A DNA stretch of 41,062 nt from a virus, in the IMG/VR virus record IMGVR_UViG_3300045922_000286, positions 1-41,062 of that record. One strand, written 5' to 3'. The notes under the pieces were generated by a model, which had not been told where the DNA came from, did no database searches, and saw only the letters and a program-made list of their open reading frames with translations. Shown here in pieces: positions 22,361 through 30,721 of this stretch (the stretch's first letter is position 1; the number at the start of each line of letters is the position of its first letter). The position numbers and the translations under genes were made by a program.

Positions 22361-22563
22361 GCCTGGAACTCATCCTGGCTGCCGTCGTGGGCGTGGTCAC
22401 GCTCATCGTCGGGGCCTTCATGCGCGGATCGAAGGCAGGTCGCGACGGCGCGGCGGCCGAGGCCGCGCGCAGGCGATCCGAAGCGGAGAAGAGGGGCAAT
22501 GCGGCTGCTGCCGATGCTGGCCGTGACGGCGCTGCTGAGCGCTTGCGGCGCGGCGATTTCTGA
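22357..22563 (+). CDS. Inner-membrane spanin (Rz-like)
   Basis: A 68-residue protein from a GTG overlapping the holin stop. Residues 2-22 (SLELILAAVVGVVTLIVGAF) are a membrane anchor; the rest is a charged helix (AEAARRRSEAEKRGNAAAAD). The following lipoprotein gene begins inside it in another frame, which is the hallmark nested Rz/Rz1 arrangement. It is shorter than lambda Rz (153). Confidence 0.65.
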   Translation: MSLELILAAVVGVVTLIVGAFMRGSKAGRDGAAAEAARRRSEAEKRGNAAAADAGRDGAAERLRRGDF

Positions 22564-22702
22564 CAGGCCCGCCTGCCGGGTCACGGAGTTCCCGCGTGAC
22601 TTGCAGATGCAGGCGGCGGAGGAGCTCCGCACCGCCCCGGCGCTGCGAACCATGATGGACGCCATGGCGCAGGACCGGGCGTTCAACCGGGCGGTGCGCT
22701 GA
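22499..22702 (+). CDS. Outer-membrane spanin lipoprotein (Rz1-like)
   Basis: A 67-residue protein embedded by 65 nt in the Rz-like gene. A signal peptide ends in the lipobox LLSAC (Cys16). The mature part is about 52 residues. With the Rz-like protein it would bridge the periplasm and fuse the inner and outer membranes at lysis. This implies a Gram-negative host. Its TGA overlaps the endolysin ATG. Confidence 0.7.
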   Translation: MRLLPMLAVTALLSACGAAISDRPACRVTEFPRDLQMQAAEELRTAPALRTMMDAMAQDRAFNRAVR

Positions 22703-23415
22703 TGAGCCTCGATCAGCTCCGCGCCCTGTTCGCGCGCCCGCATCCCGTCCATGACGCGGGCATCGCGCAGGGGACGGTGCCGGTCCAGGCGGTGGGGGAG
22801 CCGAACTGGCGCGCCATCCTCGCCGCCGCCGGCATGGTCCGCCCGGAGGCATGGGCGGCCGCCATCGCCGGCCCGGCGGGGCGCTACGCGATCAATAACC
22901 GGCTCCGCGCCTGCGCCTTCGCGGCCACCATCGCGCATGAGAGCGGCGGCGGGGCGCGCATGGTCGAGAGCCTGAACTACCGCCCCGAGGCGCTTCTGGC
23001 GACCTGGCCGCATCGGTTCAGCCCGGAGGATGCGCGGCGCATGGGGCGGCTGGACGGCAAGCCGGCCGATCAGCGCGCCATTGCCGAGCGCGCGTATGGC
23101 GGGCGTATGGGCAACGGGCCGGAGGGCTCGGGCGATGGCTGGCTCTATCGCGGGCGGGGGCTGATCCAACTTACCGGCCGAGATGCCTACCGCCGAGCGA
23201 CGCAGGCGACCGGCCTTCCCCTCGAAAATCATCCCGAACTCGCCGAAGAGGAGGGCGTAGCCGCCGAGGTCGCTTGCTGGACCTGGGGCGCGTGGAAGGG
23301 CTGCAACCCGCTGGCCGACGCCGAGGATGTGGAGGGCTGGCGGCGGGCCATCAACGGCGGGCTGAACGGCCTTGCTGACGTGAAGGCGCGCTACGCGGCG
23401 GCGCTGGCGGCGTGA
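22702..23415 (+). CDS. Endolysin, glycoside hydrolase family 19
   Basis: A 237-residue protein. AFAATIAHESGGGARMVESL (Glu80 catalytic, second acidic residue near 89) and RGRGLIQLTGRDAYRRA are GH19 chitinase/lysozyme-like landmarks found in Gram-negative phage endolysins. WTWGAWKGCNPLAD and INGGLNG complete the fold. No signal peptide, so it depends on the holin. The N-terminal 30 residues are an extension before the usual domain start. Confidence 0.88.
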   Translation: MSLDQLRALFARPHPVHDAGIAQGTVPVQAVGEPNWRAILAAAGMVRPEAWAAAIAGPAGRYAINNRLRACAFAATIAHESGGGARMVESLNYRPEALLATWPHRFSPEDARRMGRLDGKPADQRAIAERAYGGRMGNGPEGSGDGWLYRGRGLIQLTGRDAYRRATQATGLPLENHPELAEEEGVAAEVACWTWGAWKGCNPLADAEDVEGWRRAINGGLNGLADVKARYAAALAA

Positions 23416-23525
23416 TGCTGGAAGCCTTTGCCGGGGCGCTGGTCTGGGAGCTTTTGCTTCTCGTCGTGGTGCTGGTGGCGGCGGCGTTCGGAGCGGGAGT
23501 GCTTATGGGTAGGCGCATGCGTTGA
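23415..23525 (+). CDS. 36-residue membrane peptide after the endolysin
   Basis: The ATG overlaps the endolysin TGA. It has a single long hydrophobic span (LVWELLLLVVVLVAAAFGAG) and a basic end (MGRRMR). It could be an antiholin or second holin. It ends 1 nt before the tRNA gene. Confidence 0.5.
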   Translation: MLEAFAGALVWELLLLVVVLVAAAFGAGVLMGRRMR

Positions 23526-23596
23526 TGGTGCGTAGCCAAGCGGTAAGGCAGCGGGCTTTGATCCCGTCATCCGAGGTTCGAATCCTCGCGCACCAG
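23526..23596 (+). tRNA. tRNA-Gln (anticodon TTG)
   Basis: A full cloverleaf: acceptor TGGTGCG (23526-23532) with CGCACCA (23589-23595); a D-arm with GCC/GGC; anticodon stem GCGGG/CCCGT around the loop CTTTGAT (anticodon TTG); T-arm CGAGG-TTCGAAT-CCTCG. The discriminator base is G, and the CCA end is not encoded (CCG follows). It lies inside the late operon. A complete tRNA rather than a 3' fragment argues for translation use, not an att site. Confidence 0.92.
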
Positions 23597-23634
23597 CCGC
23601 GCAGATGCGGCGCTTAGGAAGGGTGTGGGGAGCG

Positions 23635-23781
23635 ATGGATTGCAACCGCTTCGAGCAATACGGCGACGAGGCATGGATGCTTTGGGCGGAGCGCCGGGCG
23701 CGTCGGCGCCTCGGCTTGGCGCTGCTCGCCGCGGGGATATCCCTGGCTCTTCTGGCCGGGATGCTTGTTCTGGCGGATTGA
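23635..23781 (+). CDS. 48-residue membrane protein
   Basis: GGGGAG lies 4 nt upstream of the ATG. A charged N-terminus (CNRFEQYGDEAWMLWAERRA) precedes one membrane span (LGLALLAAGISLALLAGMLV). Position after the tRNA suggests a lysis- or membrane-related accessory gene. Confidence 0.5.
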   Translation: MDCNRFEQYGDEAWMLWAERRARRRLGLALLAAGISLALLAGMLVLAD

Positions 23782-23876
23782 AGGCTTCTTTACGTTTCTG
23801 TTGGCGGAAAGTAAGCCGACGCGCTATCGCCTTCATAGTGCCTTTCGGCATCGCCGTTTGGGAAGGTATGCGCGCC

Positions 23877-24581
23877 ATGTTCCCCGATTCCTCCATTCAG
23901 GCTCCGGCGCCGGACCCGAGCGAGCCGCTAATCGCGGTGGACGATCTTGCGGCGCTTCTCGGCTTGACGCTTCCGCTGGGGCCGCCGCTGGATACGCAGG
24001 TCGTCTTTGCCGCGCGGGCAGTCGCCGCCGCGATCCGGTCGTATTGCGGGCGCCAGATCGTCCGCGGCGAGTATGCCGAACGATTCATTGGCGGCTTGCC
24101 GGTGGAGCGAGAGGGCGAAGGCGGGCCGCTCTATTGGCGGCTGACGCTGACGGAACGGCCGGTCGGAGAAATTGTCGAAATAAAGTCCGGATCGCGGCTC
24201 CTCAACCCGGAACTGGCGGTCATTCACGGCACGCTCGGGGTCGTCCTTGTCCCGGTTTCCCTGGCCGGCGCGGCGTCGCCAATCGACGTGACTTATCTAG
24301 GCGGCTTCGACCCGCTTCCTGGCGATCTCGCGGCGCTCTACGTCGATCTTTGCCGGCGCCAGTTGGTCACCATGGGCGCGCCCGTGACCGGCGGCTCCGG
24401 CGCGCCGGTCAAGGCCGTGACGGTCGGGGCGCTCAAGATCGACTACGCCGTGAACAGCGTCGATGCCGCCGGCGCACTGGTGGGCGGGCCGATGCCGCTC
24501 ACGGCCGATGCGCTCGCGGCCTACGATCCGATCCTGGGGCAATACAAGTCCGTTCGGATGCTCGCCGCGACGATCTGCTGA
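23877..24581 (+). CDS. Head-tail connector protein (gp6-like)
   Basis: A 234-residue protein. ATG 23877 is chosen because GGAAGG lies about 10 nt upstream; a nearer ATG at 23868 is too close to it. IAVDDLAALLGLTLPLGPPL, VAAAIRSYCGRQI and LTERPVGEIVEI are typical of gp6-like adaptor proteins that form a ring under the portal. SPIDVTYLGGFDPLPGDLAA also fits this family. Confidence 0.8.
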   Translation: MFPDSSIQAPAPDPSEPLIAVDDLAALLGLTLPLGPPLDTQVVFAARAVAAAIRSYCGRQIVRGEYAERFIGGLPVEREGEGGPLYWRLTLTERPVGEIVEIKSGSRLLNPELAVIHGTLGVVLVPVSLAGAASPIDVTYLGGFDPLPGDLAALYVDLCRRQLVTMGAPVTGGSGAPVKAVTVGALKIDYAVNSVDAAGALVGGPMPLTADALAAYDPILGQYKSVRMLAATIC

Positions 24582-24593
24582 CGGGAGGCGGCC

Positions 24594-24920
24594 ATGTCGT
24601 TCACGATACCGGGTGACTTCGCCACCATCATCAAGGCCACGATCCAGGGGGCCGGTGAGGACGTGGTGTGGACGCGGCAGGCGACCGGCGTGGAAACCAC
24701 GATCCGCGCGTCTGTCCAGCGGCCGGGCTCTTCGCTGCTCGTCGGCGATGCCTTGCAGGAGGGCTTCATCGTCTTCACGGCCGGCGATGCCTTCGGCGCC
24801 GTCGAGCCCGTGCGCTTCGACCGCCTTACGATCTCGGGAGAGGACCGCGCCATCGAAGAGGCGTTGCCGATCCAGGCCGGCGGCGTCATCCATGCGTGGC
24901 AGTTGCGGGTCTTGGGCTGA
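24594..24920 (+). CDS. Head closure (stopper)-like protein
   Basis: A 108-residue beta-rich protein with GGGAGG before its ATG. It lies between the connector and the tail terminator, the normal place for the stopper protein. Its strands (GEDVVWTRQATGVETTIRAS, VGDALQEGFIVFT) fit the small barrel expected there. Assignment is mostly by position. Confidence 0.6.
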   Translation: MSFTIPGDFATIIKATIQGAGEDVVWTRQATGVETTIRASVQRPGSSLLVGDALQEGFIVFTAGDAFGAVEPVRFDRLTISGEDRAIEEALPIQAGGVIHAWQLRVLG

Positions 24921-24944
24921 TCCGCCGGAAGGGGAGGCGCCGCC

Positions 24945-25376
24945 ATGGCATCCTACGGGCTTCGGGCCGCGCTCTATGCGGCGTGGCCGATCAAGACGCC
25001 GGCCATCCGCTACATTCAGACGGAGAACCGCGATCTCCCGCGGACGCCGCCGCTCCCCCTCCCTGACGTGTGGGGGACGCTCGCCTTCGAGGTCACGGGG
25101 CGGCGCATCCTCACGATGGGCCGCCAGCCTTGGATCGAAGAGCAGGGGCAAGCCATTTTCGTGATCTGCGCGCGCTCGGGACACGGAGATCAGCCTGGCG
25201 TCGAAGCCGCCTCGGCGCTCATGCGCGCTTGGGACGGATGGCGGCACTCCGACGGCATGATGTGGTTCCAGAACGTGGGCGCGCCGCGGAAACTCTCCGT
25301 CGAAGCGGAAGGCGAGTGGTTCCTCTACTCCGTGCCCGCAGAATATCGGGTGCAAGAGCGACCCGTTCTGCCGTAG
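24945..25376 (+). CDS. Tail terminator/completion protein
   Basis: A 143-residue protein located just before the tail tube gene. Sequence features (RAALYAAWPIKTPAIRYIQT, TLAFEVTGRRILTMG, EGEWFLYSVPAEYRVQE) fit an alpha/beta tail terminator that caps the tube and joins it to the head. An exact GGAGAACC at 25022-25029 lies inside this gene with no start after it and is taken as chance. Confidence 0.6.
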   Translation: MASYGLRAALYAAWPIKTPAIRYIQTENRDLPRTPPLPLPDVWGTLAFEVTGRRILTMGRQPWIEEQGQAIFVICARSGHGDQPGVEAASALMRAWDGWRHSDGMMWFQNVGAPRKLSVEAEGEWFLYSVPAEYRVQERPVLP

Positions 25377-25462
25377 AGAATGCTGCGTGATCCGCCGCCC
25401 TTCGAGCGCCTAGGGACGGCGCAGGCCTGCATGGCGCTCCGGCCACGAAAGGGGACGCTGCG

Positions 25463-26146
25463 ATGGCACGCGAATCGACGATCAAACTCATGTTCGACCT
25501 GTCCGGGAGGACGTGGATCACCTCGACTTTGGATGCCATCACGAATGGCGCCACCACCATCATCACCATGGATGCGCTCGACGCCGGCATGGCCGCCACG
25601 CCCATCGCCTACGCGAAGAACGGCTACCTGTGGATCGACGGCACCGGATGGGAGTCTCTTGACGGGAAACTGCACGTCATCAGCGCCGCGGACGGCACGG
25701 CCAGGACCGTGACCATCAGCACCGATACCTCCGCCGAGACGGCTCCGCTCCCCGCGAGCCTCACGGGGGTGACCGTGAAATACACCACCTGGACGGACGT
25801 GTGCTTGTCGGAATTCACGCCGAACCCGGCCACGCCGTCCGAGATCGACGCCACGACCATGTGCGATACGGAGCGGGTGAACCTCCCCGGCCTGCCGGGC
25901 GCCGGCACCGCCTCGTTCACGGGCATGTTCGATCTCGACGATCCCGGCATGATCGCGCTGCGCGACGCCCAGGCCGATGCGGTCGAGCGGTGGCTCGTCG
26001 CCAAAACTCGCGGCGGGCAACTCGCGATGTTCTTCGGGGTTGTCTCGTCCTTCACCATGGGCGCGCTCGGGATTGAGCAGGCCATTCCGTTCACGGGCAC
26101 GATGACCCTCAAGAAGTCGCCGACCTACGGCCGGACGGTGCCGTGA
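25463..26146 (+). CDS. Major tail (tube) protein
   Basis: A 227-residue protein with AAAGGGGA upstream. It lies directly before the tail chaperone genes. The C-terminal half (VCLSEFTPNPATPSEIDATT, MCDTERVNLPGLPGAGTASF, GIEQAIPFTGTMTLKKSPTY) is typical of siphovirus tube proteins. The N-terminal part includes ITMDALDAGMAATPIAYAKN. A long gap of 86 nt precedes it with no gene. Confidence 0.8.
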   Translation: MARESTIKLMFDLSGRTWITSTLDAITNGATTIITMDALDAGMAATPIAYAKNGYLWIDGTGWESLDGKLHVISAADGTARTVTISTDTSAETAPLPASLTGVTVKYTTWTDVCLSEFTPNPATPSEIDATTMCDTERVNLPGLPGAGTASFTGMFDLDDPGMIALRDAQADAVERWLVAKTRGGQLAMFFGVVSSFTMGALGIEQAIPFTGTMTLKKSPTYGRTVP

Positions 26147-26460
26147 TGGCGATCCTTCCTGTGCTGCGGGAGATCGAAGTCTCGGCCCCCGCGTGGTCGG
26201 ACAAGCCCGTGCGGATGCGGGAACCGACGATCAAGGCATGGCGCGAGGCGTCGCGCGCGGGAGACGATCAGGATCGGACGATTGCGCTGCTCGGCTTCGT
26301 GGTGCTCGACGAGAACGGCAAGCCCGTTGGCGTCGCGGCCATCGAAGCGGCGCCCCTCGCGGCGTTCGGGCAGTTGGCGAAGCATCTTCCTGTCCTGATC
26401 GGCGAGGCGGAGGAAGAGCCCGGCCCTTTGACCCCCACGAGCGGTTCGTCCACCGCCTAG
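26146..26460 (+). CDS. Tail assembly chaperone, short form (gpG-like)
   Basis: A 104-residue product of the zero frame, starting at ATG 26146 (overlapping the tube stop; GTG 26143 also possible). It has VSAPAWSDKPVRMREPTIKA and AFGQLAKHLPVLIGEAEEEP. It ends shortly after a CCCTTTG slippery site, as expected for the short member of a G/GT pair. Confidence 0.75.
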   Translation: MAILPVLREIEVSAPAWSDKPVRMREPTIKAWREASRAGDDQDRTIALLGFVVLDENGKPVGVAAIEAAPLAAFGQLAKHLPVLIGEAEEEPGPLTPTSGSSTA

Positions 26461-26783
26461 CCCTTTCCCTCGGCGGCATGACCGTCGCGGAAATGGAGGC
26501 ACGAATGTCGGTGGCCGAATTGCAGCGGTGGTCGCGCTTCGAGCGCGAAGAGCCGTTCCTCGGCGAGCGCGTCGAACTCATGGGGGGCATCATGTCCTCC
26601 GTGATCGCGAACGTGCATCGGGGCAAGAACGCGCCGCCATACGATGCGCTCGACTTCATGCCCATCGTCTCGCGCGAGCATCATCGTGCTGACGAGGCGG
26701 CGAAGCGGGCTCGGCACGGGATGCCGGAGCCCGTGAGCGAAGAGGACGCGATCCTCCAACGGCTGGTGCTGGCCTATGGCTGA
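26146..26783 (+). CDS. Tail assembly chaperone, -1 frameshift product (gpGT-like)
   Basis: A -1 shift on CCCTTTG (26424-26430) joins the G frame to the overlapping frame that continues PFDPHERFVHRLALSLGGMT and ends QRLVLAYG, giving about 212 residues. The extension has MSVAELQRWSRFEREEPFLG and APPYDALDFMPI, typical of T-domain extensions (DUF4035-like). No RBS-start pair serves the downstream frame alone. The fusion form normally bridges the tape measure and tube subunits during assembly. Confidence 0.75.
26424..26430 (+). promoter_or_regulatory. Programmed -1 frameshift slippery site
   Basis: CCCTTTG is read as C-CCT-TTG in the zero frame, so it fits X-XXY-YYZ. After a -1 slip the codons are CCC-TTT-GAC. 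It lies 28 nt before the zero-frame stop. Confidence 0.7.
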
Positions 26784-27303
26784 CGGGGAAGTCACGGGCA
26801 TCACCGAACTGATCCAGCGGTTCGACACGCTGCCGACCCGCTTGAAGCAGCGCGTGCTGCGCGGATGGGCCACGGCGCAAGGCAATCGGATGGCGGCCAT
26901 GATGCGGCCAGGCATCCAGGCGGTTGCCTTCAAGACGGGGCGGCTCGTCGGCTCCATCCGCGGCAAGGCGGTGCGCGCGCCGAAGGCATTGTCGATTTTC
27001 GGCGCCATCGCTCGCGCCATCGCCTACTCGTCATCGAAGCACGGCGGCTATGCCTTCAACCCGCTGAATGCCGGGACGAAGCCGCGCTACACGAAGGGCG
27101 GCATCGCGCGGGATCGCCGGGGGCGGTTCTCGGTCGCCGGGAGCATCCAGCGCGCCGTGGGCGCGCGGGCCTACCGCGGGCGCGTCACGCCTCGACGCTT
27201 CATCGCCGGCATGGCTCCGCACATTCACGCCATGGTCGGTCCCGTGGCCGAGGAAGATCTGGCGAAGCGCATCGAGCGTGCGCTCGCGAAGAACGGAGGA
27301 TAG
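26776..27303 (+). CDS. HK97 gp10-like minor tail/neck protein
   Basis: A 175-residue protein that overlaps the chaperone extension by 8 nt. EVTGITELIQRFDTLPTRLK, then VAFKTGRLVGSIRG and SKHGGYAFNPLNAGTKPRYT, resemble HK97 gp10-type proteins. Those are usually encoded before the tail tube gene, not between chaperone and tape measure, so the family call is tentative. The C-terminal part is basic. Confidence 0.55.
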   Translation: MADGEVTGITELIQRFDTLPTRLKQRVLRGWATAQGNRMAAMMRPGIQAVAFKTGRLVGSIRGKAVRAPKALSIFGAIARAIAYSSSKHGGYAFNPLNAGTKPRYTKGGIARDRRGRFSVAGSIQRAVGARAYRGRVTPRRFIAGMAPHIHAMVGPVAEEDLAKRIERALAKNGG

Positions 27304-27308
27304 CCCCC

Positions 27309-29819
27309 GTGGCCAGCGCCGATCTCGCAATCACGCTCTCCGTCCGGATGGGCAACCTCGAAGCGGGGTTGAACAAGGCGAACAGCGCGTTGCGCGCGAT
27401 GGAGCGGCAGTCGAAAGAGACGGGCCGCGCCGTCGCGGGGATCGGGCAGTCCTTCCGCGCGATGGAGGCGCCGGCCACGGCGGCCTTCGGCGCCATCCGG
27501 GCGTCCATCGCGGGCGTCATCGCGCTCGTGGCCGGCGGCGGCCTCGTGGCGGGTATCTCCGCTGCCCTCTCGCGCGTGAATGCGCTCGCCGATGCCGCGG
27601 CTCAGGTCGGCGTCGAGGTCGAGGCGCTGCAAACGATCCAGATCGGCTTCGAGGAAGCGGGCTCGTCGGCGCAGACGGCTGCAATGGGCCTGGGCCGGCT
27701 CGGCGCGCTGATCGGCGATGCCGTGCGCGGCGGGAAGGAAGCGCAGGAGACCTTCGTGAGACTCGGCGTGTCCTTCCGGAACGTCGATGGCTCTGCGCGC
27801 ACCACGGTCCAGGCCTTCAACGATCTCCGGGCGAGGATCGCGGGCGCTTCGTCGGAGCAGGAGAAACTAAGCATTGCGGCCGAGGTCTTCGGCGCGAGGG
27901 GCGCGCGCGCCGCCGTCGCGGCGATGGCGGAAATGGGCGACAGCGTGGAAGCCCTCACGGCGCGCTACTCGGCGATGGGCCTCGTGGTCAGCGGCGAGAC
28001 GGCGACGGCGCTCGACAACATCGGCACGTCCTTCGCCAACCTCGGGCGCGCGATCTCCGTGGTGCTGGCCGACTCGCTCGCCGCAGTCGCGCCAACGATC
28101 CAGGCGGTGGTCGATGGCGCGCGCCGCGCCTTCACGTCCATCGGCCCGCAGATCGTCCAGGGCTTCACCGAGGTCACGGCATCCATCGTGGCCTTCGTCC
28201 AGAAGGCGGTGGAGGAGTTCCGCCCGCTCTGGGACGCCTTCGCGGGCGTGGTGCGCGAACTCGCTCCCGTGGTCGCGGCCATCGTGCGGCTGGTCGGCCA
28301 GTCGTTCTACAAGGTCGCGCAAGACCTCCAACCCATCGCTGTGTGGATCATCAACACGCTGCGGACGATCATCGGGTGGGTCACGGAGGCGCTGAAAGCC
28401 CTCGGCATCATGGAGCGCAGCGCGCTCGAAGTGGCCGAACGCGGGTTCTCGGCGGCATCCGAGGCGGCGACGCGCGCGACGAACAGCCTCATGCAAGCCG
28501 AGGAACGGCTGGCGAATGCCCGCCGCGTGAATGGGTCGCTCGTCGCGATCCGCTCGGCGGAGGCGGAGGTCGCGCGGCTCCGGGAGCAGGCGGCGAGGGC
28601 GACGGCCGCGCAGGCAACAGCGCAGGAGGAATTGAACCGCGTGCGGGCGAGCCAGCCCGGGCAAGGGACCGTGCCCACGGCGCCCACGGTGGCGGCGCCG
28701 CCGCAGCCGGCGGGAGCCCCGCCCCGCGTGACGGCAGGCGGCGCACAGCGGGAGACGGAAGCGCAGCGCGAGGCGAACCGGCTGCTCCGCGAATCCTATC
28801 GGGACCTGATGAAAATTCAGGAGGCTTCGCTTGATCCACAGACGCGGATGGTGGCGTCGCTCGGCGAGGTCACGACCGCGCTGCGGGAGCAGGATCGGGC
28901 GTTCCAGGCCTATATGGCGGCCTATGGCCGGGCCCCCGCGAACATTGAGCCCGTGCGCCTCTCGCTCGAAGCCCTCACCATGCATGCGGAGACGGCGGCC
29001 GAACGGATGATGCGGTCGGCCGAGGCGCTCGGGCAGCCGGCCGAGCAGATCATGGAGCAGATCAGCGCGGCGGTGCGCGCCTATGCCGAGGAACTCGCAC
29101 GCGCCGGCCGAATCACCACCGATCAGATCGACCGCATGGTCGCGGCTGCGCAGAACGCGGCGAACCGCGTGCAATCGACCGGCTTCATGGCCGGGTTCCG
29201 CTCCGGCGCAGGGGTCGATCTCACGAAGCCGGCGCCCGACTTTATGACGGAGATCGGCCGAGGCTTCGGGCAGATCAGCACGCAGGTGTTCGACGATCTC
29301 GCCTCGTCGCTCGACAAGGTGGCCTCCGGCGCCATGACGGCGGGAGAAGCCATGAGCCGCTTTGCGCTGGACTTCGTGAAGGCCGTGGCAATGATGATCG
29401 CGAAGGCGGCGGCGCTCGCGGCAATCCAGTTTCTGATTCGGTCGATCTTCGGCACGCCATCCATGGGCGGAGCGGCAAATGGCTCCGGTGCTGCGTCCTT
29501 CGGCGGCTTCCGTGCCGCGGGCGGCCCGGTATCGGGCGGGCGCGCCTACATCGTCGGCGAGAGGGGACCTGAACTCTTCGTGCCTTCGGGCTCCGGGCGG
29601 ATCGTCCCGAACGGCGCAGGGGGCCCCACCGTGCAGATCGTGAACAACGCGCCGGGCGTCGTGGTCGAGCAGGCCCGCCGGGACGATCAGATCGTGGCGA
29701 TTGCCGTGAACCTCTCCCGGCAGCGCGTCGCGACCGACTTCGCGGAGAGCACGCGCACCGGCTACGGGACGTTCGCCGAGTCCATGTCCTCGCGTTACGC
29801 ACTGAGGCGCCGGGTATGA
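27309..29819 (+). CDS. Tape measure protein
   Basis: An 836-residue protein from GTG 27309 with CGGAGGA upstream. It has an N-terminal LAITLSVRMGNLEAGLNKAN, hydrophobic segments (SIAGVIALVAGGGLVAGISA near 80), long helices, a coiled coil (about 385-440), and a C-terminal GGPVSGGRAYIVGERGPELF motif common in tape measures. Length sets tail length; at about 1.5 angstrom per residue the tail would be about 125 nm. No lytic domain is evident. Confidence 0.9.
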   Translation: MASADLAITLSVRMGNLEAGLNKANSALRAMERQSKETGRAVAGIGQSFRAMEAPATAAFGAIRASIAGVIALVAGGGLVAGISAALSRVNALADAAAQVGVEVEALQTIQIGFEEAGSSAQTAAMGLGRLGALIGDAVRGGKEAQETFVRLGVSFRNVDGSARTTVQAFNDLRARIAGASSEQEKLSIAAEVFGARGARAAVAAMAEMGDSVEALTARYSAMGLVVSGETATALDNIGTSFANLGRAISVVLADSLAAVAPTIQAVVDGARRAFTSIGPQIVQGFTEVTASIVAFVQKAVEEFRPLWDAFAGVVRELAPVVAAIVRLVGQSFYKVAQDLQPIAVWIINTLRTIIGWVTEALKALGIMERSALEVAERGFSAASEAATRATNSLMQAEERLANARRVNGSLVAIRSAEAEVARLREQAARATAAQATAQEELNRVRASQPGQGTVPTAPTVAAPPQPAGAPPRVTAGGAQRETEAQREANRLLRESYRDLMKIQEASLDPQTRMVASLGEVTTALREQDRAFQAYMAAYGRAPANIEPVRLSLEALTMHAETAAERMMRSAEALGQPAEQIMEQISAAVRAYAEELARAGRITTDQIDRMVAAAQNAANRVQSTGFMAGFRSGAGVDLTKPAPDFMTEIGRGFGQISTQVFDDLASSLDKVASGAMTAGEAMSRFALDFVKAVAMMIAKAAALAAIQFLIRSIFGTPSMGGAANGSGAASFGGFRAAGGPVSGGRAYIVGERGPELFVPSGSGRIVPNGAGGPTVQIVNNAPGVVVEQARRDDQIVAIAVNLSRQRVATDFAESTRTGYGTFAESMSSRYALRRRV

Positions 29820-30202
29820 GGACGACCAGCATCGAATGGCCCGAGGCGGCTCTCGGCTGCCCGCTCCGCGGTTCCTTCCGGGCGCTCGTGCAATCGCGCT
29901 TCGCCGCGGCATCGCTCAACCCTGGGATCGGCACCTACGGCGCGGATCGCATGGAGGAAGTGCGCGTGCACGAAGTCGGCTTCGTGTGGTCGCTCGCGCA
30001 ACTCGCGGACTTCGAGGAATTCCACGATGTGACCCTCTCGCGCGGCATGCGCTGGTTCATGTTCAAGGTTCCCGTCGCCGGGCTCGTGGTGCCGACCTAC
30101 TCGCACATCGAAGGCGGCTACCGCGTGACCGATACCGATGGCTGGACCGCCGTGAACTTCACGATCCAATCCTTTCGCCGCGTGGGGAATCAGACGACAT
30201 GA
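29816..30202 (+). CDS. Minor tail protein, first of a related tandem pair
   Basis: A 128-residue protein, ATG overlapping the tape measure stop. Its opening (WPEAALGCPLRGSFRA) is very close to that of the next gene (WPAALGCPLRAAYAG). Middle part VGFVWSLAQLADFEEFHDVT and MRWFMFKVPVAG look like a tail tip beta domain. It sits where distal tail-type proteins are encoded. Confidence 0.7.
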   Translation: MRTTSIEWPEAALGCPLRGSFRALVQSRFAAASLNPGIGTYGADRMEEVRVHEVGFVWSLAQLADFEEFHDVTLSRGMRWFMFKVPVAGLVVPTYSHIEGGYRVTDTDGWTAVNFTIQSFRRVGNQTT

Positions 30203-30720
30203 GCGGGTCGTTGGGCACATGGCCGGCCGCGCTCGGCTGCCCGCTCCGGGCGGCCTATGCCGGGCAGGCCGATGCGGCGTTCTCAACCGTCGAAGTCGCG
30301 GACGGGCCGCCTCGGCATCGGCTGATCACCGACATGGATCGGCGGCGCTGGACGGTCGAGTTCGCGTGGACCGACACGCAAGTGCAGGTCTTCGAGTCGT
30401 GGGTGGCCGCTGACCTCGGGATGGGCCTCTCGTGGTTCCGCATGCCGCAACTCACCGGGGCGGGCATGACGGAGCACTTCTGCCATCTCGTCGGCGACTA
30501 CACGATTGAACGCCTTTCGGATTCCGTGACGCATTGGCGTTGCGCCTTCGAGGTCGAGGCGATTGCAACGTGGCCTGGCACGATCCCGCCCATTGAATTC
30601 CTCGCCGACTACGATGCGCGCCGCGCGCCAGATGCGCTGCCGACCGACATTGTGGATGCCATGAGCGCGGCGAGCACGCCGCCCGCGGATCGTATCGACG
30701 CCCTCGTGCCGGGAGCCTGA
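30199..30720 (+). CDS. Minor tail protein, second of the tandem pair
   Basis: A 173-residue protein, ATG overlapping the previous stop. The shared N-terminal signature is followed by WTVEFAWTDTQVQVFESWVA and LSWFRMPQLTGAG, which align in layout with the upstream protein, plus a C-terminal extension of about 45 residues. Probably a duplication that diverged to occupy two positions in the tail tip. Confidence 0.7.
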   Translation: MSGSLGTWPAALGCPLRAAYAGQADAAFSTVEVADGPPRHRLITDMDRRRWTVEFAWTDTQVQVFESWVAADLGMGLSWFRMPQLTGAGMTEHFCHLVGDYTIERLSDSVTHWRCAFEVEAIATWPGTIPPIEFLADYDARRAPDALPTDIVDAMSAASTPPADRIDALVPGA

Positions 30721-30721
30721 C

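Noticed and set aside
23526-23596. tRNA as a phage attachment site
   Set aside because: The tRNA is complete and internal to the late operon, and no integrase gene is adjacent.
25022-25029. Exact GGAGAACC inside the tail terminator gene
   Set aside because: It encodes part of a normal protein sequence and no start codon follows at the usual distance.
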